Source: Hofstenia miamia (Eukaryota > Xenacoelomorpha > Acoela > Hofsteniidae). Taken from it: a DNA stretch of 64,000 bases. The notes under the pieces were generated by a model. That model was not told where the DNA came from. It saw only the letters and a list, made by a program, of their open reading frames with translations, and did not search any database. Where the stretch lies: contig CABFPE010000177.1 of NCBI GenBank assembly GCA_900660155.1, forward strand, positions 275,457 to 339,456, written 5' to 3'. The position numbers and the translations under genes are program-made. Position 1 is the first letter of the stretch. Every line of letters starts with the position of its first letter. Positions 26,593-37,240 of the stretch are shown here, in pieces.

Positions 26593-28575
26593 TGTATCCT
26601 TCATTAAATATTGTTATGTATTTAGTTTAAGCAAAGTTTTGTTACTTCGTTATGATTAATAAAAAGAGATGTGTGCTTCATAAAAATCTCATAATTTTGC
26701 AAAATTGTGACATTCGTTTATGACTGATTTGACTTCGTTTATAAAACTGAATTCGTTGACAGGTTTTGAAAAAATTCATATTCCTGTCAACAGATGGCAT
26801 CACCAATTGTTTCGGTATTATTTTTTTAAATAAAATATTATTATTCAATAATATCCAGAAATTCACACATTCTGCAAAGTGAATACATTTATTTCCAATT
26901 GAGAAAGTTTGCTATCATTTTTAGTATTGGGATTAATATCTACTATTTAAATATTACTCATAATAAAAAATTGATTTAATAAAAAAGAGTATGATTTGTA
27001 TACAATTTGGTACTAATTGGCCTGCTCTACTTAGCATTATTTGAAATTAACTTAGGGAAATTCTGTTAATTATACTAGGTAATGCTTTTTTAAAAATTAA
27101 AACGTCATGGATTTTGTTGCTTTTACTTTTTGTCTAGCATGTCTAGAAAAATCGATATGTGTATTTGAAATTTTAATAGATTTTTGCTTGATATTTGTAT
27201 ATGTCTTCAATAGAAAACCTTAATTAGCTTCTTAAACATTACGTAATTAATTAATATTAGGTGAATTAAGCACAAAGAAAAAATATTTGTTTGCAAAAGC
27301 TAAATACATGAATAACTCTTCCATTTTTTAAACCCGAAGACAATATATCGCACCATACCCCTCATCTGTACAAAAATTTATTTTTTTCATTCATTACTCC
27401 TAAATTCAAACTGCAAACCAAATATGCTCTACAATTGTGCGCTTTTTACACCAACAAACAAACCATGTCCCAATATAAACACAATTATTGAAAAATTTTG
27501 GAAATAATTTTATCTTACAAACTTGTGATCAAGACCAAAATTATGCCTCAGCAAATATGGTATAATTGTGTCGACATACTGGTAATATGATTACAAGGGA
27601 AAAATAACATCTTGCATTTGTAGGCAATGTCATGGATAGAGCCAACAGATTGTCATTTACGGAAGGCAGCAATACTAGTAAAAAAAATTTCAAACGTTGC
27701 AGATGTTTTTCAGTCGTTAATTTTATCTGAAACCAAAATATTCTGAAGATTTGTTTCTTCTTGTTGCTTAATCTGTTGTTTTCAAAGACATATTATAATT
27801 TAGTATGTTCTTTGTTGTTATATATTAGCAGTAAGCCTTCATAATAAATACATGATTTTGCTACCGCCTATACATGTCCATGTAGAAATATTAAACAGTT
27901 TAAGTGTTTTGATCCAATGTCCGAATCCTATTCACCCTAGGGGTGGATTTTCACTCCCTATTCAACTGTTGATTACTACTCAAAATGTTGTGGAGCTTTC
28001 TTAAGGAGACTTTTCTAACTAATATTACGTGCTAATAAAATTTTTAAAGTAGTTTCATTTTTTATGCAGGCTATTTTTTCTAAGCCGGGGCATATACCAC
28101 CTGATCATAAAGCTGCTTATTGCTTTGTAATAAAAATATTTTCGATAATTAAGAAAAAATTCTAATATGCAATAAAATAAAAACGATCATGATTAAAATC
28201 AGTAAAAAAATTGCTTTCCAATGATATATAACACTATATAAAACATTTTTCATGAAGTTTTTCGTTTAAGTTTCGTGCTGATTACACTGATGTACAGCAG
28301 TTCTTCAGGAAGGGCCCTAGCATTAAAATAATGAATGTGTGAAAAAGGTAAAACTATTGCAGACATCTTTAAAAACTGTTATTGACAATATTTTTAAAGA
28401 ACATTAGATATATTCATTCTATTGCGGATATTTTTACAAAAAAAATAAAAATTTTGAAAAGAAAAATGTCTTTCTTCCCTTTTTCGACAATTTGAAATAA
28501 CGAAAATATCTTTGACCTTTCGATTAAAAATGTCAGAGAAAAATAGTATTTATTTCAAAATACAAGAAACCTTTA
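26593..28575. other. AT-rich DNA without recognisable feature
   Basis: Both strands were read. I see no coding motif or transposon end that I can support. Confidence 0.5.
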
Positions 28576-28752
28576 AATAAGTACATGTACGATTAGCAAA
28601 TTAACGAATTAGTAAAAATATGCAAAATTCTCAAATGAAATAAGTTAGTTAAGATTTACAAATGAAATAAGTTAGGTAAATAAGTATATGTACAACAAGC
28701 ACATTAACAAAAAACAAAAACATGCAAACAATTTTTTAATGATATGAAATAA
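28576..28752. repeat. Imperfect tandem repeat, unit about 100 bp
   Basis: The unit starting AATAAGTACATGTAC at 28576 recurs as AATAAGTATATGTAC near 28679. Each has AGCAnATTAAC and ATGCAAA in the same order and ends in GAAATAA. The block GAAATAAGTTAG also occurs twice between them. Two diverged units are visible. Confidence 0.5.
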
Positions 28753-29827
28753 ACATAACATACGTACAGTGTAGGGTAAATTAGTCAGCTTTCGTAATAT
28801 TTGATTCATTTATTCTAAAACTTTTAAAATTTGACAATAAAATTGTAATTTGAACATTTTGTCAAAAGTAAATTTTAGCATTTTTTAATTTAATACCAAA
28901 TTTTGTCAAAATTTAAAAATTTTTTACCGATCCAAAAAAATATCTTAAAAAATATTTCTTTAAAATTGACCAAATATAATTTTAATATACTATTTCTTTG
29001 TTTCAAGCAGGACTTACTAAGGCGAACAATCTTATTATATGATCTTAAACATGAAAGGTCAAACAGTTGGAATTATCACATAATTTTTCCCTTACAGTCT
29101 ACTAATTCTTCGTATATTATTTTCATTTCATTATGCTTTCCGGTTTTGTATATATTTCCTTCAAGTTGATAATTAAGAGAGCTTGGTATAATTGATGAAA
29201 GTGCATAGTGCAGCGATCTGTAAGAATTTACAAATCGGTTGCCTGAAAATTCAGGTGCTTTCTTAAATTAAAAAAAGAGTGGAACTAACATGAACTTCAA
29301 ATACACTCTTTCACTACGCAAGCGTAGTGTCACTACTACACAAACCTTACAAACCTAACATATTGAAACTTTTATTATTCAGCAGTCTTGGACTATTGTA
29401 AATTATATAATTATGTTTTTCAAATGTAACTATACATTTTTATATTATTATTATTTTATGATATTTATCACAGTATATTGTATTTTATATACTATTATTT
29501 TACTATATTATTATATACTGGAAAGAAGTGAATTTCAATTACTTCATTAATAATATTGATTAGCAATTTTGGAAACATCAACTACTTAAACTTGGTACTG
29601 AAAATCTGAAATGTCTTTTTTGAATATAGAGCAATGTCTCACAAAAATGTTTGGATTATATAAAATTATATATTATTCGATTTTCGAGCAATTATATTTT
29701 TATATATAATCAAACTTTGTTCCACTGAAACTGCAATAATATATTTTGATACATCGTTGAAATATTAAATTCATGAATAAATTAAGATAAAATTTGAAAA
29801 AATTGACTCCATTTTAAAATTTATTTA
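28753..29827. other. AT-rich DNA with a small perfect palindrome
   Basis: The only distinct item is an 18-base perfect hairpin, CACTACGCAAGCGTAGTG, at 29312-29329. The open frame at 28903-29169 is AT-driven and shows no motif. Confidence 0.4.
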
Positions 29828-30341
29828 CAGGGTGAGTCAAAAGTCGGGCCAAATAGTAAAAATTTCTATTATTTGTTGGGAACGACTTACTATTTCGTTC
29901 AAATTTATAAAGGAAGACCGGGAGTTTGTTATTCTTTTCTTTTTACGTATCCTTATACATGTACATGTATTTTTAATGATATACATGTATACGTGTTATT
30001 TTGTACTCCTGCATATGATTGAATTGCAATAATGGTAAAGTAAGAAATATGATACAAGTTCTTTTGCCTTAAACAAAATCCTTGGCAAGAATATTTATAA
30101 GAGATGTTCAAAACGAGCACATTTGCATTTTGGAAGCCAGGTTTGAAAGAACAGCAGAGACTTTTGATCTTTGAGCAATATTAAATATTTTAATATTTAA
30201 CTGAGTTTATTGATAGAAATTTTTATAGGCATATCAAATTCCCCGTCTTCCTCTATCGATTTGAGCAAAAAACTAAATTACAAATCATTCCCAATAAAAA
30301 AAACAAAGTTTTCCTATTTGGCCAGATTTTTTACTCACCCT
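29828..30341. mobile_element. Mariner-type MITE with long inverted ends
   Basis: Left end CAGGGTGAGTCAAAAGTC and right end (reverse complement) CAGGGTGAGTAAAAAATC both continue with GGCCAAATAG. Similarity in inverted orientation extends roughly 100 bases inward (both arms hold a GGAAGACGGGG-like block). TA flanks both sides (29826-29827 and 30342-30343). It is 514 bases long with no transposase. The ends match the CAGGGTG type seen in mariner-related elements. Confidence 0.85.
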
Positions 30342-30343
30342 GT

Positions 30344-31335
30344 ATAAATTAACAAGAATGGTCCAATTTCGTATTGTTATTCATAGGCATGCTTCATAGT
30401 TGTGTCTTTGATAAGATTTCAACTCATGTCAATGAAGACAATTAATTATGGCAGAATAAAATTGAAAAAATTCAGTTTGTGATATTTGCAAATTTTTTTT
30501 ATCAATTATTTAATTTTATTTTGTGTGTATAAAGTAACTAAAACTAATGATATTATCTATACATATTATGAAAATGATCAGAAATTTCATTTTTGAAATG
30601 TCGGAAAAATTATTGTATGTTGTGGAAATGTTGTAAATCTTTGTAAATTATATTTCCACAATGAAGCTCTAAATCAAAATAAATTGATGATGGATTCAAA
30701 TATATTAAATTGACCACGTTAAACAAAGAAAATTCCCCCACGTATTTTAAACAATTTATTAATTCCAATTAGACTAAATCATTTCAATATTGCGCTCTTT
30801 TAATTCAATTTGAGCCTACAAAAATATTTTTTTGAACACACTAAGAAATAGTGCACAAAAATTTTTGTCTTCTTGGAAAAGAGCATTGATTAAACTACTG
30901 GAAATTTTTATTTGCTTAGTTATTGGAGGATGTGGATGTGAAAAAGTAAAAAATTATTTTTACAATTTGCATCCTTCCTAACTTCCCCATTGCTAAAGCT
31001 GAGTGCATGTCATACATGTTATATAAGCTAACAGATTTTACAGATTCAATTGAAAACAATGAATATACTTCAATTTAATATATTGCATTGTAACTTTTTA
31101 AAATGCCAATGTATAAAATATCTCTACTTTTAAATGTCTTCGTGAAAGCACATAGTCGCATGAAATCTAATAATCATATCATTAAATTGGCACTTATCAA
31201 AAAATTTTGTTCTTATGTGTTGCTTGATACTGATACACGATTTTTCTGCAAAAACAGTGAGTTTTCATGAAACTTGGAGAAACAAAGATCAACATTTCGC
31301 AATCACAAACATCGGTAGCAGTTTGTCTGGCTATA
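30344..31335. other. AT-rich DNA without recognisable feature
   Basis: I see no gene or repeat end. Confidence 0.5.
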
Positions 31336-32441
31336 CAGGCTTGCCGTTGCGTGTTGTGTTCACAACACAACATAACACAACACGACATGTATTGTTGTGT
31401 AGAATTTTAAATTTTCTGTATACACAACACAAAAGGTTCTTAGGGTCATACAAATCCAGTATCACAAAATTGATAATTCTGCCTTTATACAAAAAATCTG
31501 ATCCTTATATTACGTATGTAAATGATGGCAGAAAAATGGCGCTATTTTGAGGATTCATATGAATATGATCTTGAAACGAACTTGGGCTCGGTATGGATAG
31601 ATTTCATTTTCCATCAGTACCTTGTGTCTAGCTCTTGTGGACCAGGAGTGAACCTGAAAATCAAGGCCACCTGCATATCTAAGTTTTATTAAATATTTGC
31701 GATGCTCACATTTGTTACTGAGCATTTTGCCAAGCGATTTTAGTAGTTTCCTTAAGTTGTAGTAAAGAGGAATATATATTTCAGGAATGATGAAGAGGAA
31801 ATAGCAAACATAGGCATGGGCCAGGCAACACAGGGCTTGAGATGAGATATAGCAAAAATGTTAGGAACTTTCAAAAGAGCTGAATTAAGACTACTACATA
31901 TATTTTTGTTTTACTTTGTGTAGATCTTAGTTTTTCATATCATAACGAGTTTGAACTACACCTGCAAAAACTGTTTCACAAAAAGTATAGAAGCATGACA
32001 AATAAATGATATTCCCAACTTCTCTTATTTATCTGTATTTTTGCACTATAGATTTCTAAATTTAAGATATTCCCTTCTCAACAAGACATTTTGCATAAAG
32101 GCTGTTGCGGTGATTATTAAAATTTTGAATTTTTGAATTTAAGCAGGAACATCCAATGCACTTAAATGCAATAAAACTATTTTCAATTGCTTAAATATTG
32201 TTGTAAGAAAGAATGTTTGTTTTTAAGATTTTCTCAATTGCCATTTAAAAATTCAAAAGACGTACAGTACATTCCCTTATATATTATAGAAAATCCTGAT
32301 TGCATATTAGTTTTCTCTGTATTCAGAGAAATGATTAATAAATAAGACAAAAAAGATCCAAATTGTCAGTGTGGTGTAATTTATTACTTTGCTGTGTTGT
32401 GTATGTTGGGTGACACCAGAGCCGTAGACACGGGGTGCAAG

Positions 32442-32585
32442 TAGGCTTAGGATTTTATTGAGTATTCAATAACTCAATTTTTTACTCAATTTTGGTCCTA
32501 TTACTCAATAAAATAAGATAAACTAAGGGCTATCAATTTCTCTACTGTTTACTCAATTTTTCACTCAATTTCAGGCAGCGATGGT
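32442..32585. promoter_or_regulatory. Left subterminal repeat array of the hAT element
   Basis: At least five copies of ACTCAATT or close variants occur between 32465 and 32572. The same word recurs at 34240-34310 near the right end, partly inverted. Such subterminal arrays are typical binding sites for hAT transposases. The binding role is inferred. Confidence 0.5.
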
Positions 32586-32757
32586 GCAATGCAAATAAAG
32601 CGAGCCGTGAAGTGGCTTTAATTATCCTCAATTTCATTTACAATTCACATTGCTGCATTCTCATTGGTTAATTTCAATCTCAATTCTACATGTATATTTA
32701 CTTCGTTAATTTCTCCGTTGCTTCTCGCACGTTTTAACGCAGTGTTAACACTTCAAC

Positions 32758-34227
32758 ATGCCCAAAGACAAGCAGTGCGGCTCAGTTTTTGCCCGAAATC
32801 TACCAGGTGGGCCCCGTGTATGGGGCTATGACCGTGCCACAAATCAGCTAAAATGCAAAGTTTGCCCTCATGCAATTGAATATGGTTCTCAAGCCAAATT
32901 TCTTTGTGAATCTCACTATAAATCAAAGAAGCACGAGAAAAATGCAACTGCAAGCAACCGCCAGGCACAAACTTTTCTCACAAACATGCCAAGTACATCA
33001 CGCAGCTCTCCTTATTTTAAGGACCTGGCAATTGCATTCACCAAGGCCAATATTCCTTTATCACGAGTTGAAAATGAAGCTTTGCGCAGTTTCTTAGAGA
33101 AGTACACTGGCCGTGCAACGCCAAGTGAGTCAACTTTAAGAAAGAATTACATGCGCGAAGAGTACACAGAGATTATGAACTCAATTAAACAAGAAATTGC
33201 TGATCAATTTATTTACGTCATTATTGATGAAACAACAGACGCTCAAAGTCGACCTATCGGAGCAGTTTTGGTTGGAATTTTATGTGACAAAGAATATAAG
33301 AAGCCATTTCTCGTGGAAGCCGTCGAACTGCCAAAAACGGACAACGTGAGCATTTGCCAATTGTTTAATTCCACCATGATCAAACTTTTTGACGGCGACA
33401 TACCATATGAAAAGGTGAAGCTACTTTTAACCGATGGCGCTGCTTATATGATAAAAGCAGGGGCGGTGTTGAAAAATCTCTATCCAAATCTCAAACATGT
33501 AACTTGCCTCGCCCACGCAGTTCACCGCGTTGCTGAACTTATCCGGACCGGCAATCTGGAAACTGATATTTTCATGACTCAAATGCAGCAATTCTTTAAA
33601 AATTCTTCTCGTAGGAAGCGATACTTCAAGGATACCACTTCTCTCCCATTACCCCCCGAATTCGTGACTACACGGTGGTGCACGTGGCTTGAGGCAGCAT
33701 ATTACTATTGTACCAATTTCACCACAGTGGCGTCTTTTATTGAATCTTGCGATGAAGACGAATGCCATGCTGTCGTTGTCCTGAAAAAAATTGTTTCGAA
33801 GGACGTGGTTCAACAGCAATTGGCCTTCATCACTAGCGCATTTCGGGGAATATCAGAGGCAATCACTCAACTGGAGGGTCGCGGAAAAATCACACAAAGT
33901 ATTCAAATATACGAAAATGTACTTAACAATTTGGCAGCCCCAGAACTTTCCAAGTACAAGGCCAAGTTTGAGAATGTGATTTCCAAGAATCCAGATTTCA
34001 AGTTTATGGTGAATGTGGCAAAAGTCCTTCGGGGTGTGCATGTGCCAGAACTTTCAGTCGGGCCATCAGAAATTTCAAAATTTGCCTATGCTCCTATTGT
34101 CAGTGTCGAAGTGGAGCGACTTTTTTCGTACTTCAAGAGACTTCTAAGTCCCCAGAGAGAGCGGTACACAGTCGAGCACTTGAAGTGGGCACTGGTTGTT
34201 ATGTGGAATAATGACTCTTCTTTGTAA
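32758..34227 (+). CDS. hAT-family transposase (CGGBP1-like N-terminus), intact
   Basis: This 489-residue frame has no intron or stop and fills the hAT element. Residues 31-60 form a BED-like zinc finger (C33, C36, H53, H59), similar to the DNA-binding part of CGGBP1-related hAT proteins. The RNase-H-like core shows the first acidic residue in VIIDETTD (D157), the second in LLLTDGAAY (D226), the family motif CLAHAVHR (C250, H253), the conserved W307, and the third acidic residue in the C-terminal dimerisation block VEVERLFSYF (E453). The insertion domain lies between D226 and E453. The family excises and reinserts the element with 8-bp duplications, matching the flanks seen. The ATG at 32758 is the first in frame and is followed closely by the zinc finger. 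The protein is somewhat shorter than many hAT transposases (often 550-700), but no motif is missing. Confidence 0.93.
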   Translation: MPKDKQCGSVFARNLPGGPRVWGYDRATNQLKCKVCPHAIEYGSQAKFLCESHYKSKKHEKNATASNRQAQTFLTNMPSTSRSSPYFKDLAIAFTKANIPLSRVENEALRSFLEKYTGRATPSESTLRKNYMREEYTEIMNSIKQEIADQFIYVIIDETTDAQSRPIGAVLVGILCDKEYKKPFLVEAVELPKTDNVSICQLFNSTMIKLFDGDIPYEKVKLLLTDGAAYMIKAGAVLKNLYPNLKHVTCLAHAVHRVAELIRTGNLETDIFMTQMQQFFKNSSRRKRYFKDTTSLPLPPEFVTTRWCTWLEAAYYYCTNFTTVASFIESCDEDECHAVVVLKKIVSKDVVQQQLAFITSAFRGISEAITQLEGRGKITQSIQIYENVLNNLAAPELSKYKAKFENVISKNPDFKFMVNVAKVLRGVHVPELSVGPSEISKFAYAPIVSVEVERLFSYFKRLLSPQRERYTVEHLKWALVVMWNNDSSL

Positions 34228-35805
34228 AATTTTTCGTTTTTTACTCAATTTTGAGTTAATTTTTGCTCAATTTAATTGTCAATTTTTGCTCATTTTTTAC
34301 TCAATAAAATCCTAACCCTAGGTGCAAGGGGGTGCAATGCACTCCCAAACATAAATCAAATAAAATCTGGTGCTGGGTGTTGTTCAGCCTGATATTCTTG
34401 AAAAATCAAAACTGAATTGGAAAAGAACCATTACTAGCTCCAATGTTCAGAAGACTTACTTATCTATTTTGATGATGTTGGTAGCCCTATTCGACTATTC
34501 TACCTTGCTTTTTCTGCAAGTCAGTCTTAAGAAACGAGGATGCTTAGAAAATTTCAATAGAACTGAGGACGTCCAATAATTATTAGGAAAAATCACTAAA
34601 TTTCATTAAGAAAACTATCTGCAGTTCGAATAGGGCTTAGGCAATGTCATCAGTTTTTACACTGGAATGCTACGCTGCCATTTACAGAAAGGTCTTTTTC
34701 ATTCTGAGGCTTGCGTTTTGCTCCTTGATCTTAATTGAATTAGAGCAAAAGAAAAGAAAATCGATACTAGATTGCTATCATGTTTACCAGCCTTTTCGAG
34801 TGCTTCTGTGTTGCATGTGCAGCTACAATTTCAACCCTTGCGTTTAGAGGAATCATTCCCATCCCAAGTTTGGGAATTCTTTTCAATATATTTTATTACT
34901 TGCAAAAAATGATTTTCAGACTTACCAAAAAATAAATGATTTATAGCTTAGATTTGAAAAACATAGAAATTATAAACTCATTAATAGGCTATTTTTATAT
35001 TTTTTTCAAATATTATGTAAATATGTATAAACCTATGCAACTCGTATGGAATAACTATTTAATGAGTTTTCAAAAAAGAGAATGCATGTATTTTTGCATT
35101 AATGTAAGTGTACAGTACAATCATGGCTATCTATAATACAAAAATATTTTCTAAGATTATAAATATTAATTCATTTTAAATTTAGCAAAATTATTCATAT
35201 GATAATCAAAAAAATTATTTGTGTTGGAGTTATTTTTTAAAAATCTCTATTTTCTACTTAATCCTTTGTTTCTAGTGCACACCATGTCAATATGTATTAC
35301 AAATAATACTGAATATGCAGAGAACTTCTTAAGTTTTTCTAGCTACTTAAGCACTCAATAATTTTGTGTTGATTGAGTAATGAAAAACAGTAGTCATGCA
35401 ATTATTACAAATTTGATAATCCTACAAATGCAAATACCAATTAAATCTCATATTCAAGAAGCTAGGAATCAATTATTTTGGAATCTACAATATTGGGGGC
35501 ACTCTAATCCCCCACCTATGTCCTAAACCAATGTCATAAATAGCACGATAGTTGAAGATCTTAAATCTGGCACTGAGTTGTTACATAATACTAATTATTC
35601 TACAATTGCTAAAAATAATCGGCTTTATTTTATACATTTATCCCCTTGCAAATCAAGCTGGTGCACTTTGTGCATATATATATTTATATATATATATAAA
35701 CCCCGTGAAAATTTTTTGTGTCCCCAAATTTTCTAGGCTGGCTACGGCACCGGGTGACACAACAGCCTTTTGCTGTTTGAAAAAACTCACATAACGGCAA
35801 GCCCG

Positions 35806-36865
35806 AACCTCTATGACATTTATTTTTCTATATAAAATTATATTATACTTAGTAATTTAAAAATAACATGGAAACGTTCCTGTTTTTCATCTAATCCTAG
35901 TGTTAGGAGCAAACTCAATCTTAGGTACTTATTTGCATAAATTCAGTCCCTACTAAAATTCAAGGAAATTACAGTCAAATTTTCATTTAATTCGCTGTAA
36001 AATGAGTTATTGAATCTACTATTTAATACACAACAAAAAGACTCAAGAAAATGCAGCGAAATAATTTCATATTTAATACATCGACTGAGTTAAGTCAAGA
36101 ACTTAATTTTGATAAGTGAACTTGTTTGTACCAAAAATGTCATGTCAGGTCAGTTGTTTTTGTAAAAAATTTACTAATGTAGAAATCCGTTAGAGATATT
36201 AAAACTAAAAAGCAAAGTAATCAAACTAAGAACTAAGGCATGGTACATATCGTCACGTTAATTTGAAAACCGTCTATCTGCAAAAATAGAGATAATCACA
36301 CGGATGTGATAATTTTATAAATTTGTATTAAAATATTAAATTTATGGAAAAGTTATCAGTCGTAATGCTTATTTATCTAGCAGTAACCAGCACATTAGCT
36401 TTTACTCTCAAAATTCATAAAAGAAAATGCATTTATTGCTTTTATCTCAAAAAGGCTAAAATACAGATAGCCGGTTTTTACGTTATCGCAACGATATTCA
36501 AGTATGTACCTGTTGATACTATGGTTCTCAAATTTAATACAAACATTCCTGTGCTTGTAAAATGTAAGATAGTTTAAATAGAATTTCTGTGGTGCAAAGA
36601 ACAGCAATTCATGAAAAATTGTAAAAACCTCAGACATCTTTTGAATTTTTACAAATAGAAAATTCAAATATACACAAAAATATCGTCTGAAATCTCAAAT
36701 CCACAGGAAAAATATCGTTAAAGCACTATAAGTGAGAAAGCGTGCATTTGAATAGTAAAAATTAGTCTATATAATAGTGAATCTTTCAAATTGCAAAATA
36801 AGTTCTGTCATTCCGTTGTAATGGACGCTGTCAAAATGTTCAGAATCCCTGCAAGTGATGATTAA
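35806..36865. other. AT-rich DNA without recognisable feature
   Basis: An open frame at 36344-36577 begins with a hydrophobic stretch that could pass for a signal peptide (MLIYLAVTSTLAFT), but it lacks any domain or splice context. Confidence 0.4.
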
Positions 36866-37177
36866 CTAACATGAAGTAATTAAGTTTTTGTGCATGTCTC
36901 CTTTCAATTTCATCCTTAAATCATGAACTGGCATGACGACTTCTGACTTTGCACTCGGCGCATCTAACTGGGATTTCGGTAATTTTTTACAGAAAACTAT
37001 ATTTGAGCCTGGATCCCGCCACTTTATTACCTTAACATTAGATACGAAAGAATTGATGGTTCCTGCAAAAACAGGATTTTCATTCATGTTTGAAAACAAG
37101 CAATGATGTTCATCACAAATTTTCATCTTAACATGGAAGTACACTTCATACGAATGTGGTCTAATGCCAGAATTCAC
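36866..37177 (-). other. Unrecognised open frame next to a dispersed repeat
   Basis: A 103-residue minus-strand frame has balanced composition (for example PHSYEVYFHVKMKICDEHH, then KWRDPGSNIVFCKKLP) and better codon texture than the surroundings. An internal TTTTTGCAG could act as a splice acceptor near 37070. However, its upstream edge overlaps copy 2 of the dispersed repeat, so it may be a repeat-borne fragment. It lies just beyond the 3' end of the Eph-like gene on the same strand. I cannot assign a function. Confidence 0.25.
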
Positions 37178-37240
37178 AAATTTCCTAATAGGCTTAGAGA
37201 AAACGGTTTGTGCACTTAAGATAACTAAGCAGTTTAGGTT
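37170..37240 (-). repeat. Copy 2 of the dispersed repeat
   Basis: In reverse complement this reads ACAAACCGTTTTCTCTAAGC and then CTATTAGGAAATTTGTGAA, matching copy 1 at 3535-3640 except for about 20 missing bases. Confidence 0.5.

Larger units (their letters stand above)
32442..34320 (+). mobile_element. Complete hAT DNA transposon, apparently young
   Basis: The ends are inverted repeats: left TAGGCTTAGGATTTTATTGA, and right, in reverse complement, TAGGGTTAGGATTTTATTGA, differing at one base, with a few more matching bases inward. The exact 8-bp duplication GGTGCAAG flanks it (32434-32441 and 34321-34328). Inside is one uninterrupted transposase frame. Both subterminal regions hold many copies of ACTCAATTTT-type words, as expected of transposase-binding sites in hAT elements. 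All parts an autonomous member needs are visible at 1879 bases. Confidence 0.93.
32417..35752. mobile_element. Non-autonomous hAT-type element carrying the inner hAT
   Basis: Left end CAGAGCCGTAGACA and right end (reverse complement) CGGTGCCGTAGCCA are matching hAT-style termini. The flanks are identical: GGTGACAC at 32409-32416 and again at 35753-35760, an exact 8-bp target duplication. Without the inner 1879-base element and its duplicated 8 bases, about 1.45 kb remains, in which I recognise no transposase. The inner copy landed 25 bases from its left end. Confidence 0.75.
31336..35805. mobile_element. Probable outermost DNA transposon of a three-layer nest
   Basis: GGCTTGCCGTT occurs at 31338-31348 and again, inverted, at 35793-35803, bracketing the two inner elements. 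Both ends continue into GTG/GTT-rich sequence (CACAACACAAC repeats at 31360-31390). Removing the inner insertions would leave roughly 1.1 kb. The flanking 8-mers do not match well, so the assignment as one element is an inference. Confidence 0.35.

Noticed and set aside
31215-31550. Open frame of 111 residues at the left edge of the transposon nest
   Set aside because: It runs through the CACAACAC-rich terminal repeat and has no motif.
32753-32968. Minus-strand open frame over the start of the hAT transposase
   Set aside because: Shadow of the intact plus-strand transposase.
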